Positions 14,655 to 29,500 of a stretch of 64,000 nt of DNA are shown piece after piece. A model generated the notes under the pieces. It was not told where the DNA came from and did no database searches. It saw nothing but the letters and a program-made list of their open reading frames with translations. The stretch is taken from the NCBI GenBank assembly GCA_963966185.1, contig CAWZYM010000329.1, positions 124,001 to 188,000 of the forward strand, read 5' to 3'. Every line of letters begins with the position of its first letter. Position 1 is the stretch's first letter. Source of the stretch: Rhabditoides inermis. Lineage: Eukaryota; Nematoda; Chromadorea; Rhabditida; Rhabditidae. Made by a program: the position numbers and the translations under genes.

Positions 14655-14906
14655 TAGTGAACGGGCCTTTCAGCGAATCAGCGACCAGCAGCATACCTCA
14701 CAGACGTGCAGACCTAACCAGCGAACATATTTTTGGGTATTAAACTATTGTTTCATAATTTATTTTTGTTTATAGTTGTTCAACGGACGATTTAGAAACA
14801 AGATCTTGATATAACTCTGAAACAATTATTATTTAAATGATTTACAAGCGATTTTGGCGGCCCTCCGGGCCTAGCGATTCTGCGCGCCGCTGGATAGGAC
14901 CCAAAC

Positions 14907-14931
14907 GATCGGCGCTTTGCGCCGATCCTAA
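14907..14931 (+). other. 3'-terminal hairpin plus CTAA of U copy 1
   Basis: The 9-bp arms GATCGGCGC (14907-14915) and GCGCCGATC (14919-14927) flank a TTT loop. CTAA (14928-14931) follows and then T, the first base of B. Helitron 3' ends are known for a GC-rich hairpin close to CTRR, with insertion between A and T. The spacing here, with CTAA abutting the stem, is tighter than usual. The match is suggestive and not proof. Confidence 0.6.
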
Positions 14932-15407
14932 TGCAGTATAAATGAAGTATAAGTGAAGTATAAAAGAAGTATAAAGTATAAATGAAGTATAAATGAAGTA
15001 TAAGTGAAGTATAAATAAAGTATAAATGAAGTATAAATGAAGTATAAATGAAGTATAAATGAAGTATAAATGAAGTATAAAAGAAGTATAAAAGAAGTAT
15101 AAAAGAAGTATAAAAGAAGTATAAATGAAGTATAAATGAAGTATAAATGAAGTATAAGTGAAAGATAAATGAAGTATAAATGAAGTATAAATGAAGTATA
15201 AATGAAGTATAATTGAAGTATAAATGAAGTATAAATGAAGTTTAAGTGAAGTATAAATAAAGTATAAATGGAGTATAAATGAAGTATAAAAGAAGTATAA
15301 AAGAAGTATAAATGAAGTATAAATGAAGTATAAATGAAGTGTAAGTGAAAGATAAATGAAGTATAAGTGAAAGATAAATGAAGTATAAATGAAGTATAAT
15401 TGAAGTT
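14932..15407 (-). repeat. Satellite B, short inverted arm next to U copy 1
   Basis: Tandem 11-bp repeat with the plus strand reading AAGTATAAATG; frequent variants are AAGTATAAAAG, AAGTATAAGTG, AAGTATAATTG and AAGATAAATG. The arm is about 475 bp and ends at a foldback, where the repeat switches to its reverse complement. Its first bases, TGCAGTATAAATG, are a one-base variant of the B unit. They are shared by every U-B boundary in the window. Confidence 0.96.
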
Positions 15408-17543
15408 TTTTATACTTTTATACTTCATTTATTTTTCATGTATACTTCATTCATACCTCATTTATACCTCATTCATACTTCATTTATACTTCATTTATAC
15501 TTCTTTTATACTTCACCTATACTTCATTTATACCTCATTTATACTTCATTTATACTTCATTTATACTTCATTTATACTTCATTTATACTTCATTTATAGT
15601 TCATTTATACTTCTTTTATACTTCATTTTAACTTCATTTATATTTCATTTATACTTCATTTATACTTCATTTATACTTCATTTATACTTCAATTATACTT
15701 CTTTTATACTTCACTTATACTTCATTTATACTTCATTTATACTTCATTTATACTTCATTTATACTTCGTTTATATTTCACTTATACTTCATTTATACTTC
15801 ATTTATACTTCAATTATACTTCATTTATACTTCATTTATCTTTCACTTATACTTCATTTATACTTCATTTATACTTCATTTATACTTCTTTTATACTTCA
15901 TTTATACTTCATTTATACTTCTTTTCTACTTCATTTATACTTCATTTATACTTCATTTATACTTTATTCATACTTCATTTAATCCTCATTTATACTTCAT
16001 TTATACTTCATTTATACTTCATTTATACTTCATTTATACTTCATTTATACTTCATTTATACTTCTTTTATACTTCTTTTATACTTCACTTATACTTCATT
16101 TATACTTCATTTATACTTCTTGTATACTTCATTTATACTTCATTTATACTTCTTTTATACTTTATTTATACTTCATTTATACTTCTTTTATACTTCATTT
16201 ATATTTCATGTATACTTCATTTATACCTCATTTATACCTCATTCATACTTCATTTATACTTCATTTATACTTCTTTTATACTTCACCTTTACTTCATTTA
16301 TACCTCATTTATACCTTATTTATACTTCATTTATACTTCATTTATACTTCATTTATACTTCATTTATATTTCATTTATACTTCTTTTATACTTCATTTAT
16401 ACTTCATTTATACTTCATTTATACTTCATTTATACTTCATTTATACTTCATTTATACTTTATTTATACTTCATTTATACTTCATTTAAATTTCACTTATA
16501 CTTCATTTATACTTCATTTATACTTCAATTATACTTCACTTATACTTCATTTATACTTCATTTATACTTCATTTATACTTCTTTTATACTTTATTTATAC
16601 TTCATTTTTTTACTTCTTTTATACTTCATTTATATTTCATGTATACTTCATTTATACCTCATTTATACCTCATTCATACTTCATTTATACTTCATTTATA
16701 CTTCTTTTATACTTCACCTATACTTCATTTATCCCTCATTTATACTTCGTTTGTACTTAATTTATACTTCATTTATACTTCATTTATATTTCATTTATAC
16801 TTCTTTTATACTTCATTTATACTTCACTTATACTTCATTTATACTTCATTTATACTTCATTTATACTTCATTTATACTTCATTTATACTTCTTTTATACT
16901 TCACTTATACTTCATTTATACTTCATTTATACTTCTTGTATACTTCATTTATACTTCATTTATACTTCTTTTATACTTTATTTATACTTCATTTATACTT
17001 CTTTTATACTTCATTTATATTTCATGTATACTTCATTTATACCTTATTTATACCTCATTTATACTTCATTTATACTTCATTTATACTTCTTTTTTACTTC
17101 ATTTATACTTCATTTATACTCCAATTATACTTCATTTATACTTCATTCATACATATTTCATTTATACTTCTTTTATATACTTCATTTATACTTCATTTAT
17201 ACTTCATTTATACTTCATTTATACTTCATTTATACTTCGTTTATATTTCACTTATACTTCATTTATACTTCATTTATACTTCTTATACTTCATTTATACT
17301 TCATTTATCTTTCACTTATACTTCATTTATACTTCATTTATACTTCATTTATACTTCATTTATACTTCAATTATACTTCATTTATCTTTCACTTATACTT
17401 CATTTATACTTCATTTATACTTCATTTATACTTCATTTATACTTCTTTTATACTTCTTTTATACTTAATTTATACTTCATTTATACTTCATTTATACTTC
17501 ATTTATACTTTATTTATACTTCACTTATACTTCATTTATACTT
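15408..17543 (+). repeat. Satellite B, long arm between U copy 1 and A array 2
   Basis: The 11-bp repeat in the opposite orientation (plus strand CTTCATTTATA), about 2.1 kb. Marker variants such as the run ACCTCATTTATACCTCATTC recur at irregular spacings, which shows larger blocks have been copied within it. Contains the uninterrupted equivalent of the RTE target (16793-16807). A 445-residue ORF over 16208-17545 is simply the 11-bp unit read through three frames and is not a gene. Joins A abruptly at 17543/17544 after TATACTT. Confidence 0.96.
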
Positions 17544-20500
17544 AGCTGCGAAAATCACAATCCACGAACATCTACGAGTTGCAACGTCAGCCACGAACAG
17601 CTACGAGCCGCCACGAACATCTATCAGCTGCGAATACCACAATCCACGAACATCTACGAGTTGAACGTCAGCCACGAACAGCTACGAGCCGCCACGAACA
17701 GCTGCGAAAACCACAATCCACAAACATCTACGAGTTGCAACGTCAGCCACGAACAGCTACGAGCCGCCACGAACAGCTATCAGCTGCGAAAACCACAATC
17801 CACAAACATCTACGAGTTGCAACGTCAGCCACGAAGATCTACGAGTTGCATTGTCAGCCACGAACAGCTACGAGCCGGCACGAACAGCTGTCAGCCGCGA
17901 GAGCCACAATCAACGAACATCTACGAGTTTCAACTTCAGCCACAAACAGCTACGAGTCGCCACGAACATCTATCAGCCACGAAAACCACAATCCACGAAC
18001 ATCTACGAGTTGTAACTTCAGCCACAAACAGCTACGAGCCGCCACGAACAGCTGTCAGCTACAAGCAGCCACGAACAGCTACGAGCCGCCACAAACATCT
18101 ATCAGCCACGAAAACCACAATCCACGAACATCTACGAGTTGCAACGTCAGCCACAAACAGCTACGAGCCGCCACGAAGAAGTCAGCCGCGGGAGCCACAA
18201 TCCACGAGCATCTACGAGTTGCAACGTCAGCCACGAACAGCTACGAGCCGCCACGAACATCTATCAGCTGCGAGAACCACATCCCACGAACATCTACGAG
18301 TTGTAACGTCAGCCACGAACAGCTACGAGCCGCCACAAACATCTATCAGCTGTGAAAACCACAATCCACGAACATCTACGAGCTGCAACGTCAGCCACGA
18401 ACAGCTACGAGCCGCCACGAACATCTATCAGCCGCGAAAACCACAATCCACGAACATCTACGAGTTGTAACGTCAGCCACGAACAGCTACGAGCCGCCAC
18501 GAACCACTATCAGCCACGAAAACCACAACCCACGAAAATCTACGAGTTGTAACGTCCGCCACGAACAGCTACGAGCCGCCACGAACAGCTGCGAAAACCA
18601 CAATCCACGAACATCTACGAGTTGCAACGTCAGCCACGAACAGCTACGAGTCGCCACGAACCACTATCAGCCACGAAAACCACAACCCACGAACAGCTAC
18701 GAGTTTCAACTTCAGCCACAAACAGCTACGAGCCGCCACGAACATCTATCTTCCGCGAAAACCACAATCCACGAACTTCTACGAGTTGTAACGTCAGCCA
18801 CGAACAGCTACGAGCCGCCACGAACATCTATCAGCTGCGAAAACCACATCCCACAAACATCTACGAGTTGTAACGTCAGCCACGAACAGCTACGAGCCGC
18901 CACGAACTTCTATGAGCTGCGAAAACCACAATCCACGAACATCTACGAGTTGCAACGTCAGCCACGAACAGCTACGAGCCGCCACGAAGAAGTCAGCCGC
19001 GAGAGTCACAATCCACGAACATCTAAGAGTTGCAACGTCAGCCACGAACAGCTACGAGCCGCCACGAACAACTGTCAGCCGCGAGAGCCACAATCCACGA
19101 ACATCTACGAGTTGCAACGTCAGCCACGAACAGCTAAAAACAGCTACGAACATCTATCAGCTGCGAAAACCACATCCCACGAACATCTACGAGTTGTAAC
19201 GTCAGCCACGAACAGCTACGAGCCGCCACGAACATCTATCAGCTGTGAAAACCACAATCCACGAACATCTACGAGTTGCAACGTCAGCCACGAACAGCTA
19301 CGAGCCGCCACGAACATCTATCAGCCGCGAAAACCACAATCCACGAACATCTACGAGTTGCAACGTCAGCCACGAACAGCTACGAGCCGCCACGAACATC
19401 TATCAGCTGCGAGAACCACATCCCACGAACATCTACGAGTTTTAACGTCAGCCACGAACAGCTACGAGCCGCCACAAACATCTATCAGCTGTGAAAACCA
19501 CAATCCACGAACATCTACGAGCTGCAACGTCAGCCACGAACAGCTACGAGCCGCCACGAACATCTATCAGCCGCGAAAACCACAATCCACGAACATCTAC
19601 GAGTTGTAACGTCAGCCACGAACAGCTACGAGCCGCCACGAACCACTATCAGCCACGAAAACCACAACCCACGAAAATCTACGAGTTGTAACGTCCGCCA
19701 CGAACAGCTACGAGCCGCCACGAACAGCTGCGAAAACCACAATCCACGAACATCTACGAGTTGCAACGTCAGCCACGAACAGCTACGAGTCGCCACGAAC
19801 CACTATCAGCCACGAAAACCACAACCCACGAACAGCTACGAGTTTCAACTTCAGCCACAAACAGCTACGAGCCGCCACGAACATCTATCTTCCGCGAAAA
19901 CCACAATCCACGAACTTCTACGAGTTGTAACGTCAGCCACGAACAGCTACGAGCCGCCACGAACATCTATCAGCTGCGAAAACCACATCCCACAAACATC
20001 TACGAGTTGTAACGTCAGCCACGAACAGCTACGAGCCGCCACGAACTTCTATGAGCTGCGAAAACCACAATCCACGAACATCTACGAGTTGCAACGTCAG
20101 CCACGAACAGCTACGAGCCGCCACGAAGAAGTCAGCCGCGAGAGTCACAATCCACGAACATCTAAGAGTTGCAACGTCAGCCACGAACAGCTACGAGCCG
20201 CCACGAACAACTGTCAGCCGCGAGAGCCACAATCCACGAACATCTACGAGTTGCAACGTCAGCCACGAACAGCTAAGAACAGCTACGAACATCTATCAGC
20301 TGCGAAAACCACATCCCACGAACATCTACGAGTTGTAACGTCAGCCACGAACAGCTACGAGCCGCCACGAACATCTATCAGCTGTGAAAACCACAATCCA
20401 CGAACATCTACGAGTTGCAACGTCAGCCACGAACAGCTACGAGCCGCCACGAACATCTATCAGCCGCGAAAACCACAATCCACGAACATCTACGAGTTGC

Positions 20501-23500
20501 AACGTCAGCCACGAACAGCTACGAGCCGCCACGAACATCTATCAGCTGCGAGAACCACATCCCACGAACATCTACGAGTTTTAACGTCAGCCACGAACAG
20601 CTACGAGCCGCCACAAACATCTATCAGCTGTGAAAACCACAATCCACGAACATCTACGAGCTGCAACGTCAGCCACGAACAGCTACGAGCCGCCACGAAC
20701 ATCTATCAGCCGCGAAAACCGCAATCCACGAACATCTACGAGTTGTAACGTCAGCCACGAACAGCTACGAGCCGCCACGAACCACTATCAGCCACGAAAA
20801 CCACAACCCACGAAAATCTACGAGTTGTAACGTCCGCCACGAACAGCTACGAGCCGCCACGAACAGCTGCGAAAACCACAATCCACGAACATCTACGAGT
20901 TGCAACGTCAGCCACGAACAGCTACGAGCCGCCACGAACCACTATCAGCCACGAAAACCACAACCCACGAACAGCTACGAGTTTCAACTTCAGCCACAAA
21001 CAGCTACGAGCCGCCACGAACATCTATCTTCCGCGAAAACCACAATCCACGAACTTCTACGAGTTGTAACGTCAGCCACGAACAGCTACGAGCCGCCACG
21101 AACATCTATCAGCTGCGAAAACCACATCCCACAAACATCTACGAGTTGTAACGTCAGCCACGAACAGCTACGAGCCGCCACGAACTTCTATGAGCTGCGA
21201 AAACCACAATCCACGAACATCTACGAGTTGCAACGTCAGCCACGAACAGCTACGAGCCGCCACGAAGAAGTCAGCCGCGAGAGTCACAATCCACGAACAT
21301 CTAAGAGTTGCAACGTCAGCCACGAACAGCTACGAGCCGCCACGAACATCTATCAGCTGCGAATACCACAATCCACGAACATCTACAAGTTGAACGTCAG
21401 CCACGAACAGCTACGAGCCGCCACGAACAGCTGCGAAAACCACAATCCACAAACATCTACGAGTTGCAACGTCAGCCACGAACAGCTACGAGCCGCCACG
21501 AACAGCTATCAGCTGCGAAAACCACAATCCACAAACATCTACGAGTTGCAACGTCAGCCACGAAGATCTACGAGTTGCATTGTCAGCCACGAACAGCTAC
21601 GAGCCGGCACGAACAGCTGTCAGCCGCGAGAGCCACAATCAACGAACATCTACGAGTTTCAACTTCAGCCACAAACAGCTACGAGTCGCCACAAACATCT
21701 ATCAGCCACGAAAACCACAATCCACGAACATCTACGAGTTGTAACTTCAGCCACAAACAGCTACGAGCCGCCACGAACAGCTGTCAGCTACAAGCAGCCA
21801 CGAACAGCTACGAGCCGCCACAAACATCTATCAGCCACGAAAACCACAATCCACGAACATCTACGAGTTGCAACGTCAGCCACAAACAGCTACGAGCCGC
21901 CACGAAGAAGTCAGCCGCGGGAGCCACAATCCACGAGCATCTACGAGTTGCAACGTCAGCCACGAACAGCTACGAGCCGCCACGAACATCTATCAGCTGC
22001 GAGAACCACATCCCACGAACATCTACGAGTTGTAACGTCAGCCACGAACAGCTACGAGCCGCCACAAACATCTATCAGCTGTGAAAACCACAATCCACGA
22101 ACATCTACGAGCTGCAACGTCAGCCACGAACAGCTACGAGCCGCCACGAACATCTATCAGCCGCGAAAACCACAATCCACGAACATCTACGAGTTGTAAC
22201 GTCAGCCACGAACAGCTACGAGCCGCCACGAACCACTATCAGCCACGAAAACCACAACCCACGAAAATCTACGAGTTGTAACGTCCGCCACGAACAGCTA
22301 CGAGCCGCCACGAACAGCTGCGAAAACCACAATCCACGAACATCTACGAGTTGCAACGTCAGCCACGAACAGCTACGAGTCGCCACGAACCACTATCAGC
22401 CACGAAAACCACAACCCACGAACAGCTACGAGTTTCAACTTCAGCCACAAACAGCTACGAGCCGCCACGAACATCTATCTTCCGCGAAAACCACAATCCA
22501 CGAACTTCTACGAGTTGTAACGTCAGCCACGAACAGCTACGAGCCGCCACGAACATCTATCAGCTGCGAAAACCACATCCCACAAACATCTACGAGTTGT
22601 AACGTCAGCCACGAACAGCTACGAGCCGCCACGAACTTCTATGAGCTGCGAAAACCACAATCCACGAACATCTACGAGTTGCAACGTCAGCCACGAACAG
22701 CTACGAGCCGCCACGAAGAAGTCAGCCGCGAGAGTCACAATCCACGAACATCTAAGAGTTGCAACGTCAGCCACGAACAGCTACGAGCCGCCACGAACAA
22801 CTGTCAGCCGCGAGAGCCACAATCCACGAACATCTACGAGTTGCAACGTCAGCCACGAACAGCTAAGAACAGCTACGAACATCTATCAGCTGCGAAAACC
22901 ACATCCCACGAACATCTACGAGTTGTAACGTCAGCCACGAACAGCTACGAGCCGCCACGAACATCTATCAGCTGTGAAAACCACAATCCACGAACATCTA
23001 CGAGTTGCAACGTCAGCCACGAACAGCTACGAGCCGCCACGAACATCTATCAGCCGCGAAAACCACAATCCACGAACATCTACGAGTTGCAACGTCAGCC
23101 ACGAACAGCTACGAGCCGCCACGAACATCTATCAGCTGCGAGAACCACATCCCACGAACATCTACGAGTTTTAACGTCAGCCACGAACAGCTACGAGCCG
23201 CCACAAACATCTATCAGCTGTGAAAACCACAATCCACGAACATCTACGAGCTGCAACGTCAGCCACGAACAGCTACGAGCCGCCACGAACATCTATCAGC
23301 CGCGAAAACCGCAATCCACGAACATCTACGAGTTGTAACGTCAGCCACGAACAGCTACGAGCCGCCACGAACCACTATCAGCCACGAAAACCACAACCCA
23401 CGAAAATCTACGAGTTGTAACGTCCGCCACGAACAGCTACGAGCCGCCACGAACAGCTGCGAAAACCACAATCCACGAACATCTACGAGTTGCAACGTCA

Positions 23501-26500
23501 GCCACGAACAGCTACGAGCCGCCACGAACCACTATCAGCCACGAAAACCACAACCCACGAACAGCTACGAGTTTCAACTTCAGCCACAAACAGCTACGAG
23601 CCGCCACGAACATCTATCTTCCGCGAAAACCACAATCCACGAACTTCTACGAGTTGTAACGTCAGCCACGAACAGCTACGAGCCGCCACGAACATCTATC
23701 AGCTGCGAAAACCACATCCCACAAACATCTACGAGTTGTAACGTCAGCCACGAACAGCTACGAGCCGCCACGAACTTCTATGAGCTGCGAAAACCACAAT
23801 CCACGAACATCTACGAGTTGCAACGTCAGCCACGAACAGCTACGAGCCGCCACGAAGAAGTCAGCCGCGAGAGTCACAATCCACGAACATCTAAGAGTTG
23901 CAACGTCAGCCACGAACAGCTACGAGCCGCCACGAACAACTGTCAGCCGCGAGAGCCACAATCCACGAACATCTACGAGTTGAACGTCAGCCACGAACAG
24001 CTACGAGCCGCCACGAACAGCTGCGAAAACCACAATCCACAAACATCTACGAGTTGCAACGTCAGCCACGAACAGCTACGAGCCGCCACGAACAGCTATC
24101 AGCTGCGAAAACCACAATCCACAAACATCTACGAGTTGCAACGTCAGCCACGAAGATCTACGAGTTGCATTGTCAGCCACGAACAGCTACGAGCCGGCAC
24201 GAACAGCTGTCAGCCGCGAGAGCCACAATCAACGAACATCTACGAGTTTCAACTTCAGCCACAAACAGCTACGAGTCGCCACGAACATCTATCAGCCACG
24301 AAAACCACAATCCACGAACATCTACGAGTTGTAACTTCAGCCACAAACAGCTACGAGCCGCCACGAACAGCTGTCAGCTACAAGCAGCCACGAACAGCTA
24401 CGAGCCGCCACAAACATCTATCAGCCACGAAAACCACAATCCACGAACATCTACGAGTTGCAACGTCAGCCACAAACAGCTACGAGCCGCCACGAAGAAG
24501 TCAGCCGCGGGAGCCACAATCCACGAGCATCTACGAGTTGCAACGTCAGCCACGAACAGCTACGAGCCGCCACGAACATCTATCAGCTGCGAGAACCACA
24601 TCCCACGAACATCTACGAGTTGTAACGTCAGCCACGAACAGCTACGAGCCGCCACAAACATCTATCAGCTGTGAAAACCACAATCCACGAACATCTACGA
24701 GCTGCAACGTCAGCCACGAACAGCTACGAGCCGCCACGAACATCTATCAGCCGCGAAAACCACAATCCACGAACATCTACGAGTTGTAACGTCAGCCACG
24801 AACAGCTACGAGCCGCCACGAACCACTATCAGCCACGAAAACCACAACCCACGAAAATCTACGAGTTGTAACGTCCGCCACGAACAGCTACGAGCCGCCA
24901 CGAACAGCTGCGAAAACCACAATCCACGAACATCTACGAGTTGCAACGTCAGCCACGAACAGCTACGAGTCGCCACGAACCACTATCAGCCACGAAAACC
25001 ACAACCCACGAACAGCTACGAGTTTCAACTTCAGCCACAAACAGCTACGAGCCGCCACGAACATCTATCTTCCGCGAAAACCACAATCCACGAACATCTA
25101 CGAGTTGTAACGTCAGCCACGAACAGCTACGAGCCGCCACGAACTTCTATGAGCTGCGAAAACCACAATCCACGAACATCTACGAGTTGCAACGTCAGCC
25201 ACGAACAGCTACGAGCCGCCACGAAGAAGTCAGCCGCGAGAGTCACAATCCACGAACATCTAAGAGTTGCAACGTCAGCCACGAACAGCTACGAGCCGCC
25301 ACGAACAACTGTCAGCCGCGAGAGCCACAATCCACGAACATCTACGAGTTGCAACGTCAGCCACGAACAGCTAAGAACAGCTACGAACATCTATCAGCTG
25401 CGAAAACCACATCCCACGAACATCTACGAGTTGTAACGTCAGCCACGAACAGCTACGAGCCGCCACGAACATCTATCAGCTGTGAAAACCACAATCCACG
25501 AACATCTACGAGTTGCAACGTCAGCCACGAACAGCTACGAGCCGCCACGAACATCTATCAGCCGCGAAAACCACAATCCACGAACATCTACGAGTTGCAA
25601 CGTCAGCCACGAACAGCTACGAGCCGCCACGAACATCTATCAGCTGCGAGAACCACATCCCACGAACATCTACGAGTTGTAACGTCAGCCACGAACAGCT
25701 ACGAGCCGCCACAAACATCTATCAGCTGTGAAAACCACAATCCACGAACATCTACGAGCTGCAACGTCAGCCACGAACAGCTACGAGCCGCCACGAACAT
25801 CTATCAGCCGCGAAAACCGCAATCCACGAACATCTACGAGTTGTAACGTCAGCCACGAACAGCTACGAGCCGCCACGAACCACTATCAGCCACGAAAACC
25901 ACAACCCACGAAAATCTACGAGTTGTAACGTCCGCCACGAACAGCTACGAGCCGCCACGAACAGCTGCGAAAACCACAATCCACGAACATCTACGAGTTG
26001 CAACGTCAGCCACGAACAGCTACGAGCCGCCACGAACCACTATCAGCCACGAAAACCACAACCCACGAACAGCTACGAGTTTCAACTTCAGCCACAAACA
26101 GCTACGAGCCGCCACGAACATCTATCTTCCGCGAAAACCACAATCCACGAACTTCTACGAGTTGTAACGTCAGCCACGAACAGCTACGAGCCGCCACGAA
26201 CATCTATCAGCTGCGAAAACCACATCCCACAAACATCTACGAGTTGTAACGTCAGCCACGAACAGCTACGAGCCGCCACGAACTTCTATGAGCTGCGAAA
26301 ACCACAATCCACGAACATCTACGAGTTGCAACGTCAGCCACGAACAGCTACGAGCCGCCACGAAGAAGTCAGCCGCGAGAGTCACAATCTACGAACATCT
26401 AAGAGTTGCAACGTCAGCCACGAACAGCTACGAGCCGCCACGAACAACTGTCAGCCGCGAGAGCCACAATCCACGAACATCTACGAGTTGAACGTCAGCC

Positions 26501-29500
26501 ACGAACAGCTACGAGCCGCCACGAACAGCTGCGAAAACCACAATCCACAAACATCTACGAGTTGCAACGTCAGCCACGAAGATCTACGAGTTGCATTGTC
26601 AGCCACGAACAGCTACGAGCCGGCACGAACAGCTGTCAGCCGCGAGAGCCACAATCAACGAACATCTACGAGTTTCAACTTCAGCCACAAACAGCTACGA
26701 GTCGCCACGAACATCTATCAGCCACGAAAACCACAATCCACGAACATCTACGAGTTGTAACTTCAGCCACAAACAGCTACGAGCCGCCACGAACAGCTGT
26801 CAGCTACAAGCAGCCACGAACAGCTACGAGCCGCCACAAACATCTATCAGCCACGAAAACCACAATCCACGAACATCTACGAGTTGCAACGTCAGCCACA
26901 AACAGCTACGAGCCGCCACGAAGAAGTCAGCCGCGGGAGCCACAATCCACGAGCATCTACGAGTTGCAACGTCAGCCACGAACAGCTACGAGCCGCCACG
27001 AACATCTATCAGCTGCGAGAACCACATCCCACGAACATCTACGAGTTGTAACGTCAGCCACGAACAGCTACGAGCCGCCACAAACATCTATCAGCTGTGA
27101 AAACCACAATCCACGAACATCTACGAGCTGCAACGTCAGCCACGAACAGCTACGAGCCGCCACGACCACAATCCACGAACATCTACGAGTTGCAACGTCA
27201 GCCACGAACAGCTACGAGCCGCCACGAAGAAGTCAGCCGCGAGAGTCACAATCCACGAACATCTAAGAGTTGCAACGTCAGCCACGAACAGCTACGAGCC
27301 GCCACGAACAACTGTCAGCCGCGAGAGCCACAATCCACGAACATCTACGAGTTGCAACGTCAGCCACGAACAGCTAAAAACAGCTACGAACATCTATCAG
27401 CTGCGAAAACCACATCCCACGAACATCTACGAGTTGTAACGTCAGCCACGAACAGCTACGAGCCGCCACGAACATCTATCAGCTGTGAAAACCACAATCC
27501 ACGAACATCTACGAGTTGCAACGTCAGCCACGAACAGCTACGAGCCGCCACGAACATCTATCAGCCGCGAAAACCACAATCCACGAACATCTACGAGTTG
27601 CAACGTCAGCCACGAACAGCTACGAGCCGCCACGAACATCTATCAGCTGCGAGAACCACATCCCACGAACATCTACGAGTTTTAACGTCAGCCACGAACA
27701 GCTACGAGCCGCCACAAACATCTATCAGCTGTGAAAACCACAATCCACGAACATCTACGAGCTGCAACGTCAGCCACGAACAGCTACGAGCCGCCACGAA
27801 CATCTATCAGCCGCGAAAACCACAATCCACGAACATCTACGAGTTGTAACGTCAGCCACGAACAGCTACGAGCCGCCACGAACCACTATCAGCCACGAAA
27901 ACCACAACCCACGAAAATCTACGAGTTGTAACGTCCGCCACGAACAGCTACGAGCCGCCACGAACAGCTGCGAAAACCACAATCCACGAACATCTACGAG
28001 TTGCAACGTCAGCCACGAACAGCTACGAGTCGCCACGAACCACTATCAGCCACGAAAACCACAACCCACGAACAGCTACGAGTTTCAACTTCAGCCACAA
28101 ACAGCTACGAGCCGCCACGAACATCTATCTTCCGCGAAAACCACAATCCACGAACTTCTACGAGTTGTAACGTCAGCCACGAACAGCTACGAGCCGCCAC
28201 GAACATCTATCAGCTGCGAAAACCACATCCCACAAACATCTACGAGTTGTAACGTCAGCCACGAACAGCTACGAGCCGCCACGAACTTCTATGAGCTGCG
28301 AAAACCACAATCCACGAACATCTACGAGTTGCAACGTCAGCCACGAACAGCTACGAGCCGCCACGAAGAAGTCAGCCGCGAGAGTCACAATCCACGAACA
28401 TCTAAGAGTTGCAACGTCAGCCACGAACAGCTACGAGCCGCCACGAACAACTGTCAGCCGCGAGAGCCACAATCCACGAACATCTACGAGTTGCAACGTC
28501 AGCCACGAACAGCTAAGAACAGCTACGAACATCTATCAGCTGCGAAAACCACATCCCACGAACATCTACGAGTTGTAACGTCAGCCACGAACAGCTACGA
28601 GCCGCCACGAACATCTATCAGCTGTGAAAACCACAATCCACGAACATCTACGAGTTGCAACGTCAGCCACGAACAGCTACGAGCCGCCACGAACATCTAT
28701 CAGCCGCGAAAACCACAATCCACGAACATCTACGAGTTGCAACGTCAGCCACGAACAGCTACGAGCCGCCACGAACATCTATCAGCTGCGAGAACCACAT
28801 CCCACGAACATCTACGAGTTTTAACGTCAGCCACGAACAGCTACGAGCCGCCACAAACATCTATCAGCTGTGAAAACCACAATCCACGAACATCTACGAG
28901 CTGCAACGTCAGCCACGAACAGCTACGAGCCGCCACGAACATCTATCAGCCGCGAAAACCGCAATCCACGAACATCTACGAGTTGTAACGTCAGCCACGA
29001 ACAGCTACGAGCCGCCACGAACCACTATCAGCCACGAAAACCACAACCCACGAAAATCTACGAGTTGTAACGTCCGCCACGAACAGCTACGAGCCGCCAC
29101 GAACAGCTGCGAAAACCACAATCCACGAACATCTACGAGTTGCAACGTCAGCCACGAACAGCTACGAGCCGCCACGAACCACTATCAGCCACGAAAACCA
29201 CAACCCACGAACAGCTACGAGTTTCAACTTCAGCCACAAACAGCTACGAGCCGCCACGAACATCTATCTTCCGCGAAAACCACAATCCACGAACTTCTAC
29301 GAGTTGTAACGTCAGCCACGAACAGCTACGAGCCGCCACGAACATCTATCAGCTGCGAAAACCACATCCCACAAACATCTACGAGTTGTAACGTCAGCCA
29401 CGAACAGCTACGAGCCGCCACGAACTTCTATGAGCTGCGAAAACCACAATCCACGAACATCTACGAGTTGCAACGTCAGCCACGAACAGCTACGAGCCGC

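Larger units (their letters stand above)
14333..14931 (+). repeat. U island copy 1 (599-bp conserved spacer with Helitron-like 3' end)
   Basis: This is non-satellite sequence found seven times in the window, always between the A-end palindrome and B. Its length is 599 bp in five copies, with a 7-bp deletion in one and a 1-bp deletion in another. From 5' to 3' it holds an AT-rich part with TTTTATGCATGTGCTTTTG (from about 14382), a GC-rich part with a CCAAT motif and GC box (14632-14654), a second AT-rich part, a small palindrome GGCCCTCCGGGCC (14859-14871), and a hairpin (14907-14927) followed directly by CTAA. The next base is T, the start of B. No ORF of note. I infer that it is the unique part of a non-autonomous transposon or amplified satellite unit. 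Its 5' boundary as an element is unknown. Confidence 0.9.

Noticed and set aside
14733..14745. Spliced-leader-like sequence in U (minus strand GTTTAATACCCAA resembles the start of nematode SL1)
   Set aside because: The match is partial, and I found no correctly placed splice donor or Sm-binding site downstream.
14333..14931. RNA polymerase III promoter or tRNA-derived SINE in U
   Set aside because: A GGTTCGTGATGC stretch on the minus strand only loosely resembles a B box, and no paired A box or terminator was seen.
16208..17545. 445-codon ORF with a hydrophobic YTSFILHLYFI-type repeat, suggestive of a membrane protein
   Set aside because: It is the 11-bp satellite B read through three frames. 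Equivalent ORFs appear wherever B lies in that orientation.
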